Below, one piece after another: positions 32,466 to 43,888 of a stretch of 64,000 bases of DNA (positions are counted from its first letter, which is position 1; every line of letters starts with the position of its first letter). Where the stretch lies: contig NC_057789.1 in the NCBI RefSeq assembly GCF_014905175.1, positions 12,886,876 to 12,950,875 of the forward strand, read 5' to 3'. Source of the stretch: Aphidius gifuensis (Eukaryota; Arthropoda; Insecta; Hymenoptera; Braconidae). Position numbers and translations under genes: made by a program. Below the pieces are notes generated by a model. That model worked only from the letters and a program-made list of their open reading frames with translations, had not been told where the DNA came from and searched no databases.

Positions 32466-32708
32466 TTGGGTTCTACGTATAATGTTAGTTATTTCGTCAG
32501 TTATTTCCGCAAAAATACTAGCTGGATAAAAATTGATAATTTGTTCGTTGCTAGCAAAAACTGGTGAAGTAATGCAAAAAATGCTTACATATTTTTTTTT
32601 TTAGAACGAACAAAAATTAATACGGATGGTACCAAGTAATTTTATATACTTCTTAATATTATAGTTTTTTCTATCGAATGATTAAAGGACTTTACAAAAA
32701 GATGTGAT

Positions 32709-33952
32709 ATCTAAACAAAAAAAGAAACACAGTTTTTTTTACAAAAAGGAGCGTCAAGTATTCGAAATCCCCACTAATTATATGATTATAGTAATTTTAT
32801 TTTATATTGGTATTTATTAATTTTTTAGATAGAAAAAGATATAATACCAAAATAAGTCAAGAAGGGAATATTTAACGCATATAATTAAGTCTTAATCTTT
32901 GACAAAATTTTATACTTGACCCCGCCCGGTTCTTCCCAAATAAAATTTAAAGACTTTCACACTAATGCAGATCTACTGAAATTTAGTAGTCGTTCACTTT
33001 CAACATAAATGTATGCGCAGTCACAACCTTGCAACTTTATTATAGTAGTTTCATATAAAAAAGACGAGAATAGAGCGTGACAAGTGTGATTTTTTTGAAA
33101 ATCTATGAAAAGTATTTGAATTATATTAAATTAATGTCTCAGCGCTCAAACGCACGACAAGCTAACTTTTGCTTGTAAACATGGCTGAGTGCTCTAAGCA
33201 TGCGCAACACGTAAAATTACTAGAAAAACCACGATGGCTGGGGACATATTACTAGTTTCATGGGAATTAGGACGGCCATGTTTACAAGTTCGACACAACC
33301 CAACTCGTTGCGCGTGCTCAGTGCGCTTTACAAGCGAAACTAGGCTTATCGTGAGTTTAAACCCTTAGCTTATTAGCATTGTAACTGAATTCATTTAGAT
33401 TTTTTGCTGATATCTGAGAAAATTGCATAGTGGACACCACCCTTTACACTGTAAAATATATATTCGGCGCTCGTGTAATATTGTGTCATACGCATTCATT
33501 ATTGAATTGTTGATTGACGAAATAAGTATATATATATATATGTATAAAGATATATATATTTGTATATATATATTTATTTAAACACACCGGCAAGGTAACA
33601 AGATTGTACGCTGCCAGTCCTAAGCCTAGATAAAATGTGAAGGGTATATATATATAATAATGGATAATTGGAAAATACCATTAACTCTGTTGTCGAGACG
33701 TGTGTAGGCTTCAAATTTTATTTGGGAAGAACCGGGCGGGGTCAAGTATAAAATTTTGTCAAAGATTAAGACTTAATTATATGCGTTAAATATTTCCTTC
33801 TTGACTTATTTTGGTATTATATCTTTTTGTATCTAAAAAATTAATAAATATCAATATAAAATAAAATTACTATAATCATATAATTAGTGGGGATTTCGAA
33901 TACTTGACGCTCCTTTTTGTAAAAAAAACTGTGTTTCTTTTTTTGTTTAGAT
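32709..33952. mobile_element. 1.24-kb foldback element with ~250-bp inverted ends
   Basis: ATCTAAACAAAAAAAGAAAC at 32709 and its inverse ending 33952 bound nearly identical arms (32709-32955, 33715-33952) including AAGAACCGGGCGGGGTCAAG. No clear target duplication was found. The interior holds a second MITE and a TATATATA tract (33525-33570). Confidence 0.75.
33141..33365. mobile_element. MITE related to 31387-31662, nested in the foldback element
   Basis: Left CGCTCAAACGCACGACAAGC and right inverse of AGGGTTTAAACTCACGATAA; both sides then read ACTTTTGCTTGTAAACATGG-like sequence. It lies between the arms of the 32709-33952 foldback element. Confidence 0.6.
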
Positions 33953-34039
33953 TTATTATTTCGCTGGTTCTCGAAATAAATAATTAACAAAAGAGCTCTA
34001 ATTATTTATTTGCATGTCAACTGAATTGTTAACAATTAA

Positions 34040-34310
34040 TAGGAGTTAATTGTTAATAATTCTAAGGTTCACCGCATAGGCACTGTGGAGGGTCAAGTCT
34101 ACTACGAGTGGTGTCAGTGTGGCACATGTTTCGTATATATTCGAGGTCCCGTAGTAGACTTGATACGTTAAACCTCGACCGGTGCTAGTTTTCCCCTCCA
34201 TCCGTCAAAAAGACGAACTCTCCGAAGGCTACGGGCTGGATCGGATACCTATTCGTGTTGCGGGCTTGGAAAGCGTGCTGCGCATCAGTGCCGTAACAAG
34301 GAATTTTTGC
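34040..34310. other. GC-richer segment with GTAGTAGACTTGA hairpin
   Basis: GGTCAAGTCTACTACGAG (34091) and CCGTAGTAGACTTGATACG (34149) can form a hairpin. The surrounding 250 bp is less AT-rich than its neighbourhood. No frame or RNA family was recognised. Confidence 0.35.
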
Positions 34311-34830
34311 GCCCTGGGCAAAATTATATTTTGCGCTCTATTTTTATCGATATAATATATAAAAAAGAATTCATTTGTTAGGTGTATTTAACAATAATAT
34401 ATATAACAAGCAAAACCGCCAGAATATACTGAAATTATTTTATTTTTTAAATAAAAATTGTTGTGGATATTAATATAGAAGACAAAATATTTTAAAAGTG
34501 ATACCTATAGATGAAGAATAGATCATTAGAAAATCAAAACAGTTTTTGTCTTCTGGCGTTGTCGCTGGAAAATTCATCTATGATGTCATCGAAGTCTATT
34601 GAAGATACAATCAATTTGGCACAATGATTCTATTGTATTATAGAAACCATTGCAGAGAAATTGATCTAGATAATGAAATAATTTATTTGGTTACATCCAA
34701 TCTTTAGCAACAGTCACCAATAGCTTTTTGATTAATTAATTATGGCAAATGTATCTAGGGAAAGTATGTAACCAAATATATTAATTCCTAGTCTAAATTA
34801 ATTCCTTAGCAATATCCATGGTAGAAGTAC

Positions 34831-34978
34831 TACAGCACCCGTATTCACAGGGCCACGGGCGGGGCTACACTGGCTTGCTTTTGTATATGAAATCTATATA
34901 AAAAAAATTTGACAAGCGCCATCAGTGGCAAAAAAAAGCCCTAAATTGTATAAAATTTGCCCTGTGAATACGGCAGCA
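34831..34978. mobile_element. MITE, relative of the element at 5-167
   Basis: CCGTATTCACAGGGC at the left and GCCCTGTGAATACGG at the right are inverted. The interior shares TGACAAGCGCC and GCCCTAAATTGTA blocks with the first element. Confidence 0.7.
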
Positions 34979-34999
34979 GGTATGGCAGTAGTCCATGCT

Positions 35000-36428
35000 T
35001 TTTTCGTCGCGTTCTGCGCAGCCTTATTTTTTCAACCAATCAAGAACGCGCCATCGAGCTGTTTTGCTTTTCTTTCTAACACGCAATCTCTATTATAAGA
35101 TCCTCTCTCTCTAACATACTGTTTTGACAACTATTTTTTATATTGTTGTAAATACTAATAAATATATGTGGAGCATGTTTATAAAAAATAAAAAAAATAA
35201 AAAAAATAAAAAAACCAAGACAGTTTAACAAATAAATTATAATATTTTCATTGTTGTTGTTTTTTTTGATGCCACAAACAATAGAGGTTGTGTTGTATTT
35301 ATTATACTTGGATTCATTTATTTAATATAAATAATTAATTTTTATCATTGATGTATGTGAATCATTATAAAATATACCAAATCTAGTTGAATAAATATGA
35401 TAACTTTTGAAAAATTTAAAAAAAACTTGAAAATTTTCTTAACAAATTTGTATCGCGCGCGCATAAAGTCTTCCATTTTTGTGGCGAGAAGGCGACCTTC
35501 TGATTGGTCGATTCACAGCGGCCAAACCAGGCTGCGCACCATACCTGTAGTATTTCTACCATGGCAATATCTCCTATCATAAATTGAAATTATTGTCTAA
35601 AATAGCTAAAGAATTCATTTAGACTGGGAAATAATATATTTGGTGATACATTCTTTCCTCAGCAATATTTGGCAATAGCTTTTTTATTAATTAATTATGG
35701 CAAATGTTGCTAAGAAAAGGATGTGACCAGATAAATAAATTCGTAATCTGAATTAATTTCTCAGCCATTTGCCATAATCATCTCAATTTATGTCAATTAA
35801 AAAAAGAATAACCTTTGGCATATATAGTCAATACAAGCAGAATAAAAATCGGTCCATGTTAACCTGCGTTAGTGGTTAAGGTGTTACCCGCGCATATCTA
35901 GAGACCTCTTGCGGATGGCATTTAGAAACATAATATTTCTATGAGTGCGAACGAGATAAAAAAAAAGGAGAAAATCTCGTTTCTCACTTCCACTTAAGTA
36001 TTTAGACGAAGACAAAAATTTATTTTTATTTGTTGTAAAATAAAAAGGTCTCAAAGCCCTATTAATTTTTATATCAAAAGTTTCCTTATTGTTTCTTCTA
36101 TCTATACTTAGTTTTTGATAAAGCTAGCCGTATTTTTCATGAAATGGCTAACCAGGTTTCTAAAAACTCAACCGGACTCTCCATAAGAACCTATGTATAA
36201 CCTCCAAAAAAGTAGCTTACTTTATTAATTAATTACTAAGTAATTAGCTACAAGAAAATTATCATAAAATTTGAGCGTGTGTATTACTATTTCATTAAGC
36301 TACTTAAAAAATTCCAAGGCTCTAGCCGTATTTTTGATTTGTGCTGGATATTCCTTAAGTCGGTTATAGTACCATGTTAGTGATAGGTAGAATTAGGTAG
36401 AATTTTAGAGTATAGAGGATCGTGTCTT
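35000..36428. other. Intergenic stretch with MITE relics and a tRNA-like A box
   Basis: 35640-35770 resembles the 1815-1928 MITE. GCGTTAGTGGTTAAGGTGTT at about 35868 resembles a tRNA A box, but no convincing B box follows. The short frame at 35397-35582 has no recognisable domain. No gene is supported. Confidence 0.4.
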
Positions 36429-36469
36429 CCCGGGAAAAAATATTGTAGATCTATATTGATATATATGCT

Positions 36470-38100
36470 GCAGATCAATATAGACACTCAAATCAGCACC
36501 ATCTGTATTTATCGGTTTAGATCTTTCTGATTGACTGTACTATAGCTAAAAAATTTTCCAGGCCCGTAGATCTGTACAGTTCAAATTAGATCTTGATAGA
36601 TCTGATGGACAATATTTCTACACAGTGTAGATCTAAATAGATCTATATAGATCTAAAACTTTGCTAGTTTAATAAATAATTAAAGTTTTCTTTATATTAA
36701 TTTTATTCAACAAATAACGAATTATACAAGCTGTGAAAAAATAAAAACATTTATTATTTAAACAAAAAAAAAATACGGTAAGTTATATTTTTTAATTTAT
36801 TTTTTTAATCATAAAATTAACATATACATTTTGTCATTACATTTGAAAAAAAAAGTTTGAACGTATCCATTAGAATTGTTGTACTGTCTGATAGCACAAC
36901 CTTGCGGTAAATTTTTGAATCATCAAATGTTTTTTTGTCGATAATGTCGTCAACAATATATATTTTTAATCTTTTCAATGTTAACATTACAAGTTTATTA
37001 ACAGTTAGCCGACAAGTAATGGGCCGACAAAAAAACAATAATTGTAGCTGATTGTACTTGGATTGTAGATGATTGTAATATATTTAGTTTTGTTTGTCAA
37101 CCCCCTCATTAATTTTAATTAATTAATGAATATTTGGAGTTGCCAGATAGCCGACAATTTATAATTTTCAAATGGCTGATATTTTTATAGTAATAAGATG
37201 CTTAATCGATAGCAAATCGTTTGTACATCATTATTTTTCGTTTGTCATTGTTCAATAATTTTTATTTTTTTAAATATTAATTAAAAACCATTGTACTATT
37301 CATCCCCCTACTTGCGCATGCGCGGTTACAGTGATAAAAAATAACAGATATTGAAGTTTGATTTATTTTTTTTTATTAAATACTATAATGAATTGATAAG
37401 ATAGTAATTTGATATTTACTTAGTTGTTGATTATTTAAAAAATGTTATTGTTTATCATTGTACACATTTTATTAATCCTCAACATTGCCCAACACCAACA
37501 TGACATTTGGTCGTCATTTTTTATCAGTCTACTCGCGCATGCGCAAGTTCTAATTAACAGGGGGATGAATAGTACAATGGTTTTTAATTAATATTTAAAA
37601 AAATAAAAATTATTGAACAATGACAAACAAAAAATAATGATGTACAAACGATTTGCTATCGATTAAGCATCTTATTACTATAAAAATATCAGCCATTTGA
37701 AAATTATAAATTGTCGGCTATCTGGCAACTCCAAATATTCATTAATTAATTAAAATTAATGAGGGGGTTGACAAACAAAACTAAATATATTACAATCATC
37801 TACAATCCAAGTACAATCAGCTACAATCATTGTTTTTTTGTCGGCCCATTACTTGTCGGCTAACTGTTAATAAACACATTACAAAAATAATAAAAAATTA
37901 TGTACTACCAATATTATTCATTATATTATTATTAATTTTTTTAAAAAAAGCAAAAAAAAAAATTTCTTTTAAACAAAATATTTTTGTTCTTTTAAATTTT
38001 AAATTAATCTAATTAATCAAAGTTTTAGCTATTATAAAAATCATAAAACTCAAAATTAAAACTTTTTTTTTAAAAAAAATTAGTAATTGATTGATTTATT
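36470..38100. repeat. Long terminal inverted repeat, left (partner 60325-61041)
   Basis: AGATCT-rich terminal part (36440-36660) and a TTGTTGACGACATTATCGAC-type part (inverse, 36930-36960) match the right arm closely. The insertion 36993-37875 is absent from the partner. Outer edge near CCCGGGAAAAAA. Confidence 0.85.
36993..37875. mobile_element. MULE-like MITE with ~320-bp TIRs and 9-bp duplication
   Basis: TIRs start GTTTATTAACAGTTAGCCGA and extend about 320 bp on each side (to about 37310, from about 37560). ACATTACAA is duplicated at 36984-36992 and 37876-37884, and occurs once (inverse) at 60552-60560 in the partner arm. Long TIRs and a 9-bp duplication are typical of the Mutator superfamily. 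No transposase is encoded. Confidence 0.85.
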
Positions 38101-38101
38101 T

Positions 38102-38327
38102 TTATATCTTAACAGCCTGATAAAAGGCTTTAATCATATGAAGTCCCATTTCAACACAACACTGTGCATGATCACTTCTTAGTGTTGGAAGTCCAGATAC
38201 ACAATAAGAACAATAACCAAGAAGTTTTATCCTTGAACACAATTTTCAGATGATAATTTATGAAATCTAGCAAACAAATCATTCAATATTTTCACTAATT
38301 CTTGGGCACTGCATTGACTTGCCAAAT
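38102..38327 (-). pseudogene. Adenylyl cyclase catalytic-domain (C1) exon, frameshifted
   Basis: After an acceptor-like TTTTTTTAG, the exon reads LASQCSAQELVKILNDLFAR and FHKLSSEN, shifts frame, and continues RIKLLGYCSYCVSGLPTLRS and DHAQCCVEMGLHMIKAF to a stop. This matches the class III cyclase C1 region of metazoan membrane adenylyl cyclases. The invariant metal-binding Asp of the LLGDCYYC motif is Tyr here and one frameshift is present, so it cannot be catalytic. It sits immediately inside the left TIR, where the right end instead has the last BEN exon. The exon therefore appears to have been captured by the element. No other cyclase exons are nearby. Confidence 0.75.
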
Positions 38328-39229
38328 CTAAAAAAAACAAAAAGATTATTTTTAAATTTAAAAAATAATATACAATCTTTTTTTTTACTGAATAAATAAT
38401 AAAAATTAAAAACACAAAATAATACATCCTCTTATAAAAAGTACACTTAAACGTTTTTCATTCGTGATGTGATTGGTCAAAAATTTTTAGCATTTGTTTA
38501 TAACTAATATTTTATTATTTTGTTTCTCATAATAACACGTTGTTACGTGTTGTTGTGTGGTTGCTACGTTTGTTTATTTTCGGCAATTAATTTATTTGGA
38601 TTGTGTCGTTCCTAGATCAAAAGTTATATTGAAGCTTTTTATTAAGATCTATATATTCATATTTAATAGAAAAGTATATTATTATATTGATTGATACAAA
38701 TATTAATCATACAAAAGTATAATTATATTTATTTTCCTATTATAAAAAGAAGTAAAGTAACAGCAGTTCTTTATTTCTTTCTTCTGTGATTGGTTGTTTT
38801 CTTTCCCTAGATTGATATTCTTTTTTTCTCTATCTTTATTTTAATTAATAAAATAAATTTATTTTTCTGTTTCTTCGTCTGTTTTTTCTGAATTTTTTTT
38901 TTTTTTAAATTTTATAATATTGTGGTTGGCAACGGTTGCTGTGGGGTCAAACATTCTACCTCTGTTTTTTTAATATATAATAAAATAAACTTATTATCCT
39001 GTTTTTTTGTCTTTTTTTTTAGGTGCGTAAACTAACCATGCATGATGATGGATTATCATATCGATTATCATAATATATTATTCATTGTTTAATGTGAGAA
39101 ACAATCAAGTGACTCAAGGAAAGGCTTCGTTCCATATTTTTGTTTTTTGAGCGACTTATTTGAATATTTTAAATGATTTACTTGGCAAAGATTTCTCCTT
39201 TTTTTTAAAATAAATTTATTATATGTATA
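38328..39229. other. Left-arm stretch not matched in the right arm
   Basis: AT-rich DNA upstream of the cyclase exon, with TTCTGTTTTTT-type words repeated near 38875 and 39000. It may include cyclase intron sequence. No exon was recognised. Confidence 0.35.
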
Positions 39230-39849
39230 TAAATTTACTATACGTATAGTTAAAAGAACTATCAATTTTTTTCCGTGTAGATGTTAAAGTAAAATGATCC
39301 TCACGCATGTGGCTATACAATAATAAAAACAAAAAAATAAAATAAAAACCCTATTTCCAAAAAAAACTATAATTCTTAAAAGTTATTAAAACTTTTCTAA
39401 AATACTATATAAAAAAAATAACTAAGTTAAATAAATATGTATATATATAAATATATATATTTGTAAATATTGTAAATTAGTATATCTTAGAAGTTCTATA
39501 TTGTCCAACCATTTTTTAATATTTGATAATTTTTTGAAGGTCTCTGAAAAAAAATAAAAACTAAAAGTAAGAGATGTACACCATACTACAGACACATGAT
39601 GGGTACAATTGTGTATATATATTATTTTTTTTTTTTTTTTTTGTTAGATAGCGTGAAGGTCTTTTATATTTTCTTTTTTTTTTTTTTTTTTGTTAGATAG
39701 CGTGAGGGTCTTTTATATTTTCTTTTTTTTTTTTTTTTTTGATTTTCCCGAACTTGAAAGATTTAACCGTTAGGTCAGTTTAGGAAAAAAAAAGAAACAC
39801 AACCATTTTTTTGCTAATGCAGGCATAAAATACATCCTTCCAAAAAAAT

Positions 39850-40944
39850 ATAAAAAAAAAAAAAACTACCAAAAACAAATAATAATAATAATAATAATAA
39901 TTAAAAAAAATAGAATCAAAGTTTATTGAAAAAATAAAAAGAAAACGCACGATCGCGTGTGTTTTAAAATAGTTTATCCTTTTATAAAAAGTTGATGAAT
40001 AACGCTGCTTCCAGTCATTTCATTGGTCGTCATTTACATACTCACACACTCACAAAAAAAAAAAAGAAAATCACTTTAAATATTTATTTTTTTGTTTTAT
40101 ATTTTTGCTGTATTAATGAAATCGAAATTTGTACATAATTGACAATAACAAAGTTTTGTTAATTTGTTAACTAAAATTTTGAAGTATAACCAATTTTTTT
40201 ATTCAAATCATTATTGAAGTATGAACCCTGCAATCTGCATTTATTGGTTTAGATTAAGCTCACGACTTTCTTTTCAAAAATGAAAAATAAAATTATTCAA
40301 CAATATTTATTAATGAATATTAACAGCTGTTCGAGGTGACATGGGATCATTAATAAACAATTTTTTATATTTTTTCCCACTCTGCTATTATAAGCCCACG
40401 TTTTTTTCTTCAAATATAAAAAAAAAATTATTTGTAAACGATTATTTTTTGGAGGTGTCATACAATTGTTTATTAACAATTACATGGCACCTCGAAAAAA
40501 AATATTATCAAATGATTTGTTTATTTTCTTAGAAGAAAAGTCGTAGGTTAATTTGTATTAATAATTCTTCTTCTCGAAAAGAAAGCCCTGAGCTCATTTG
40601 AATCAATAAAAGCAGAATTCGTACTTTAAGATTATTCAAAAAAAAATAGTTTACTCCAGAATTTAAATTTACAATTTGTTATTGTTATTTAGGATCAAAT
40701 TCTGATTTTAGTAGTACAAAATATTCAATGTAAAAGGCATGCATCTGTATATGATCATTTTTAAGTAATGTTTTTTTTTTTTTTCGTTTTTCTCGAGTTA
40801 AAATTTACTAAGTCTTATACCGGTAACTCAAATTATTTTGAATCCTTTTTTTTTTTGTATAAAAAATTTCATTAATTGTTTTTTGTCATATCATTGACAG
40901 TTGATCAACAAAAACGGCCGCTTGCGGCCGTCAACAACACTAGT
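39850..40944. other. Left-arm insertion-like stretch with inverted CAATTGTATGACACC pair
   Basis: Not matched in the right arm. TAATAA microsatellite at 39880-39902. AACAGCTGTTCGAGGTGACA (40321) and TACATGGCACCTCGAAAA (40480) suggest a small inverted element. CGGCCGCTTGCGGCCG (40914-40930) is a short GC-rich hairpin. No gene. Confidence 0.35.
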
Positions 40945-40952
40945 ATATTTAA

Positions 40953-42193
40953 TAGGGCTTCGTGCGGTACTGAGACCGAGATCGTCTTCAGTCAATAAAA
41001 CGATACTGATACCGCGAGTATCGACTGAAAGTCTCACCGGTATCGCCAATTGTAAAGTTACGCCAATTATATTTTCTTAAACTGATATTTTAAAAGCAGT
41101 ACTTTACTTCGTGGAAAGGGAAAAGTACATATAAAGGAAGAGAAAGAAAGAAAAAAATCTGTTATTTGTTTATGGAATTTCTAAAGACTTTTGTCCAACT
41201 ACTTTATTAATTTTTAAAATCTAAAGGTCCAACTTTAAACATTTTTTCTTTTTATATTTTTTCGGAAAAATTATTTTAAAAATTCTAAAAATTATTCATG
41301 TTATAATTTTGTATGATTAAATTTATCAATTTTATTGATATAAAATATTAATTAAAATAATTCAATATTTATTTGATTTTTTTATTATTTTATATTTATT
41401 TATTATTTTAAAATATTATGGTCGAAATTAAAGAAAATTTCCATTTTATGAATTTTTAATTTTTTAGGCTTAAATGAAAGCCTGAATAATTATCTATTTC
41501 CATGAATTATTTCAAGTTTTTCTCACTGGTTTTTTTAAGATAATTGATGTCAAAATTGACAACTTTAACACACAAGGATAGGGATAGAACACACATTGAC
41601 GCTTGTAATTAAAAAAATTTTTTATGAATATTGCTTTTTTTTTTTATCACTTTGTAGTACTTTTCAATACGGATTTTTTAAGCCCTCATGGATTATTTTC
41701 CACCTACGATTTTGAGAGATATTCAACTTTTAATTATTAAATTTTCTATCATTAGCAGTCTTTCTATTTCTTTTATTCGTCGTGCTGTCTCATGTTTTTT
41801 GGCTATGGTAGTGTGTGTGTGCCTATCCAGATAGAATACAGACACGCATACTACCAAGAACCTGTCAGTGTAGTAAATATATTTTGGAATTTGGACAGAG
41901 GGGCACTGAAAATATTTTTTATAACCATATGTAGATGCGCACCCGCTTGGGTCCAAACTTTGTTAGACGATGGGATTTACCTTCGACCATAAATAATATA
42001 GTATTAATTATTTTTATTTTATATGGATTTTTAATAAAATATTTTATATATTAAATCATTTGGTTTCCATTCTTTTATATTTTACTTAACGAAAAAATAT
42101 TAATTTAAAAGCGACACCCGGCGATACTTGCGAGACGAGACCGAGACCGAGACTCGTTGAATTTCGTCTCGTCTAGTATCGCATGAAGCCCTA
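40953..42193. mobile_element. Non-autonomous hAT element with perfect 8-bp duplication
   Basis: TIRs TAGGGCTTCGTGCGGTACTG and GTATCGCATGAAGCCCTA, flanked by ATATTTAA at 40945-40952 and 42194-42201. The ends carry GAGACCGAGACCGAGAC arrays. Internal sequence 41060-41350 matches 24140-24400 and 27430-27560. No transposase is present; activity would need one in trans. It inserted after the arm duplication, since the right arm lacks it. Confidence 0.85.
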
Positions 42194-43888
42194 ATATTTA
42201 ATTAATAGATACCGCTAATGAAAGTGAAAACACACTAAAAAACTTGGAAATTATGCCCATTTTTTTTTTCAAACAATGAGTAGGTAAAAAAAATTGAAGG
42301 TCTTATATAAGGCCAAAGAAAAAAAAACTGTCAAACTTATATATAAACAACTGACGAATTGGCATGATGAATACCCTCACACTTGCTATATTTCCAAGAA
42401 TATTAAACTTTTTTTTGCACATATATGATAAATAGGTATATATTTTATATATATTTTTTTTTAATATCACGATTTATATATAAATAGAAAATAACAAATA
42501 AATAAAATTTATAATAGGAAAAATCATAATTACTATTACTTTTGAAAAACAGTACAATTCACTTTGCAACTCGTTTAATAACGGTTTTTAAGTAAAAATA
42601 AAAAAAAAATCGGCATACTCAAGAATAAATAATAATAGTTGGTTAAATAATATTATGATTTAAAAATAATAAAAGCATTATTACGTATATTATTTAAAGA
42701 AAAAAAAAAGTATGGAAAAAGTACTTACTCAATGACATATTTTTTGCAACTTCAAAAAGTATTAAATATTTTTTTTTTTTTTTTAAATAGGAAGTTAAAA
42801 CTTCTATAAAAAAACAAACATTTATAAAAAAACTTGGTTAATTTAACAAAAAAAAAACTTTCACAGCACAAATGAAAATAATATAAAAAAAATTTTTAGT
42901 AAATAAATTTGATATTTAAAATTGTTTTGTAATTTTATCAGTAATTTTTTAATTTTATCAAATTCTGTGGCTGACAAGTAACTACAGCAGTTGACGATAG
43001 GCAACTATGTGTCATACAAAAGAGCCAGACCTTAGCAGCCCTACAATTTCATTGTGGCGTCAAGCCAAGCATCCCCTCTTTTTTTTATTCTGGGCCCACG
43101 GATAGTGCTTAGCTTCAAGTGTGAAACCTTTACTTGTGTGCACTTCTGTAGCGGTCAATCAAGATCTAATCCATACTTATTGGGTACACATATTGACTAA
43201 TATTATTATTTATTAGTTGATACTAATAATTACAATTATTGAAGTATAAAAAAAAAAATTAATAATAACCTATGCACCATCACTGACATCTTTTAACAAA
43301 AAAAAAAAATTGATTACATAATTTTTTCGAAAAATACTGATATCATTCATAAAAAAAAACAAATGATTTCAGAATTTGATATTTGAAAATGGAATAGAAA
43401 TGAAAACCAAAAACTTATTTAAAATTATTTTTTTTTTTTTAAATAAGACTAAAAAAAAAAGTTGCAAGTTTATTTTGCGTTTTTTTTTTTTTTTTTCTCT
43501 ATATACTTTTTAAAATTCTTAGTATTGTGCCATGAAATTATTCTGCTTCTCTCTTTTTTTTTTTTTTTTTTATCTTTTTCAACATTTTACTGAGAAAATT
43601 AGAGGGTAGGTAAAAGACGTAAATAAATTCCGGTATAGAAACTATAAAATTTTCAAGAGAGTTTTCAGTCTTTGAGTCTCGAAGGCACTTTTATTTGAGT
43701 CGAGGTTGAAAGCATAAGTTTCTTGTTAAAAATTAAAACTGGTTACTCAAATTATTTTCAAACGTTGTGTACCATTATTATCGTCTATGTGGCAACACTG
43801 CAATACGACTAAAAATTTTTTTATACTCAAATATTCCTACGATAATACTTGCGTATTTAGCGTGTGGTAATTAGCAATACATAAGAAA

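Larger units (their letters stand above)
39230..43330. repeat. Inverted partial copy of BEN gene B 5' region (partner 53480-55640)
   Basis: Contains, on the minus strand, the leader-like GGCAACTATG/GGGCTCC-type region (43000-43330), the ATGTCATTGA start exon with its GTAAGT donor (about 42731-42740) and intron 1 and 2 parts, but it lacks exon 2 (present at 54471-54595). Poly-T/TTAGATAGCGTGA tandem units (39640-39740) and the GACCTAACGGTTAAATCTTT inverse match 55185-55215. The hAT at 40953 interrupts it. Confidence 0.75.
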
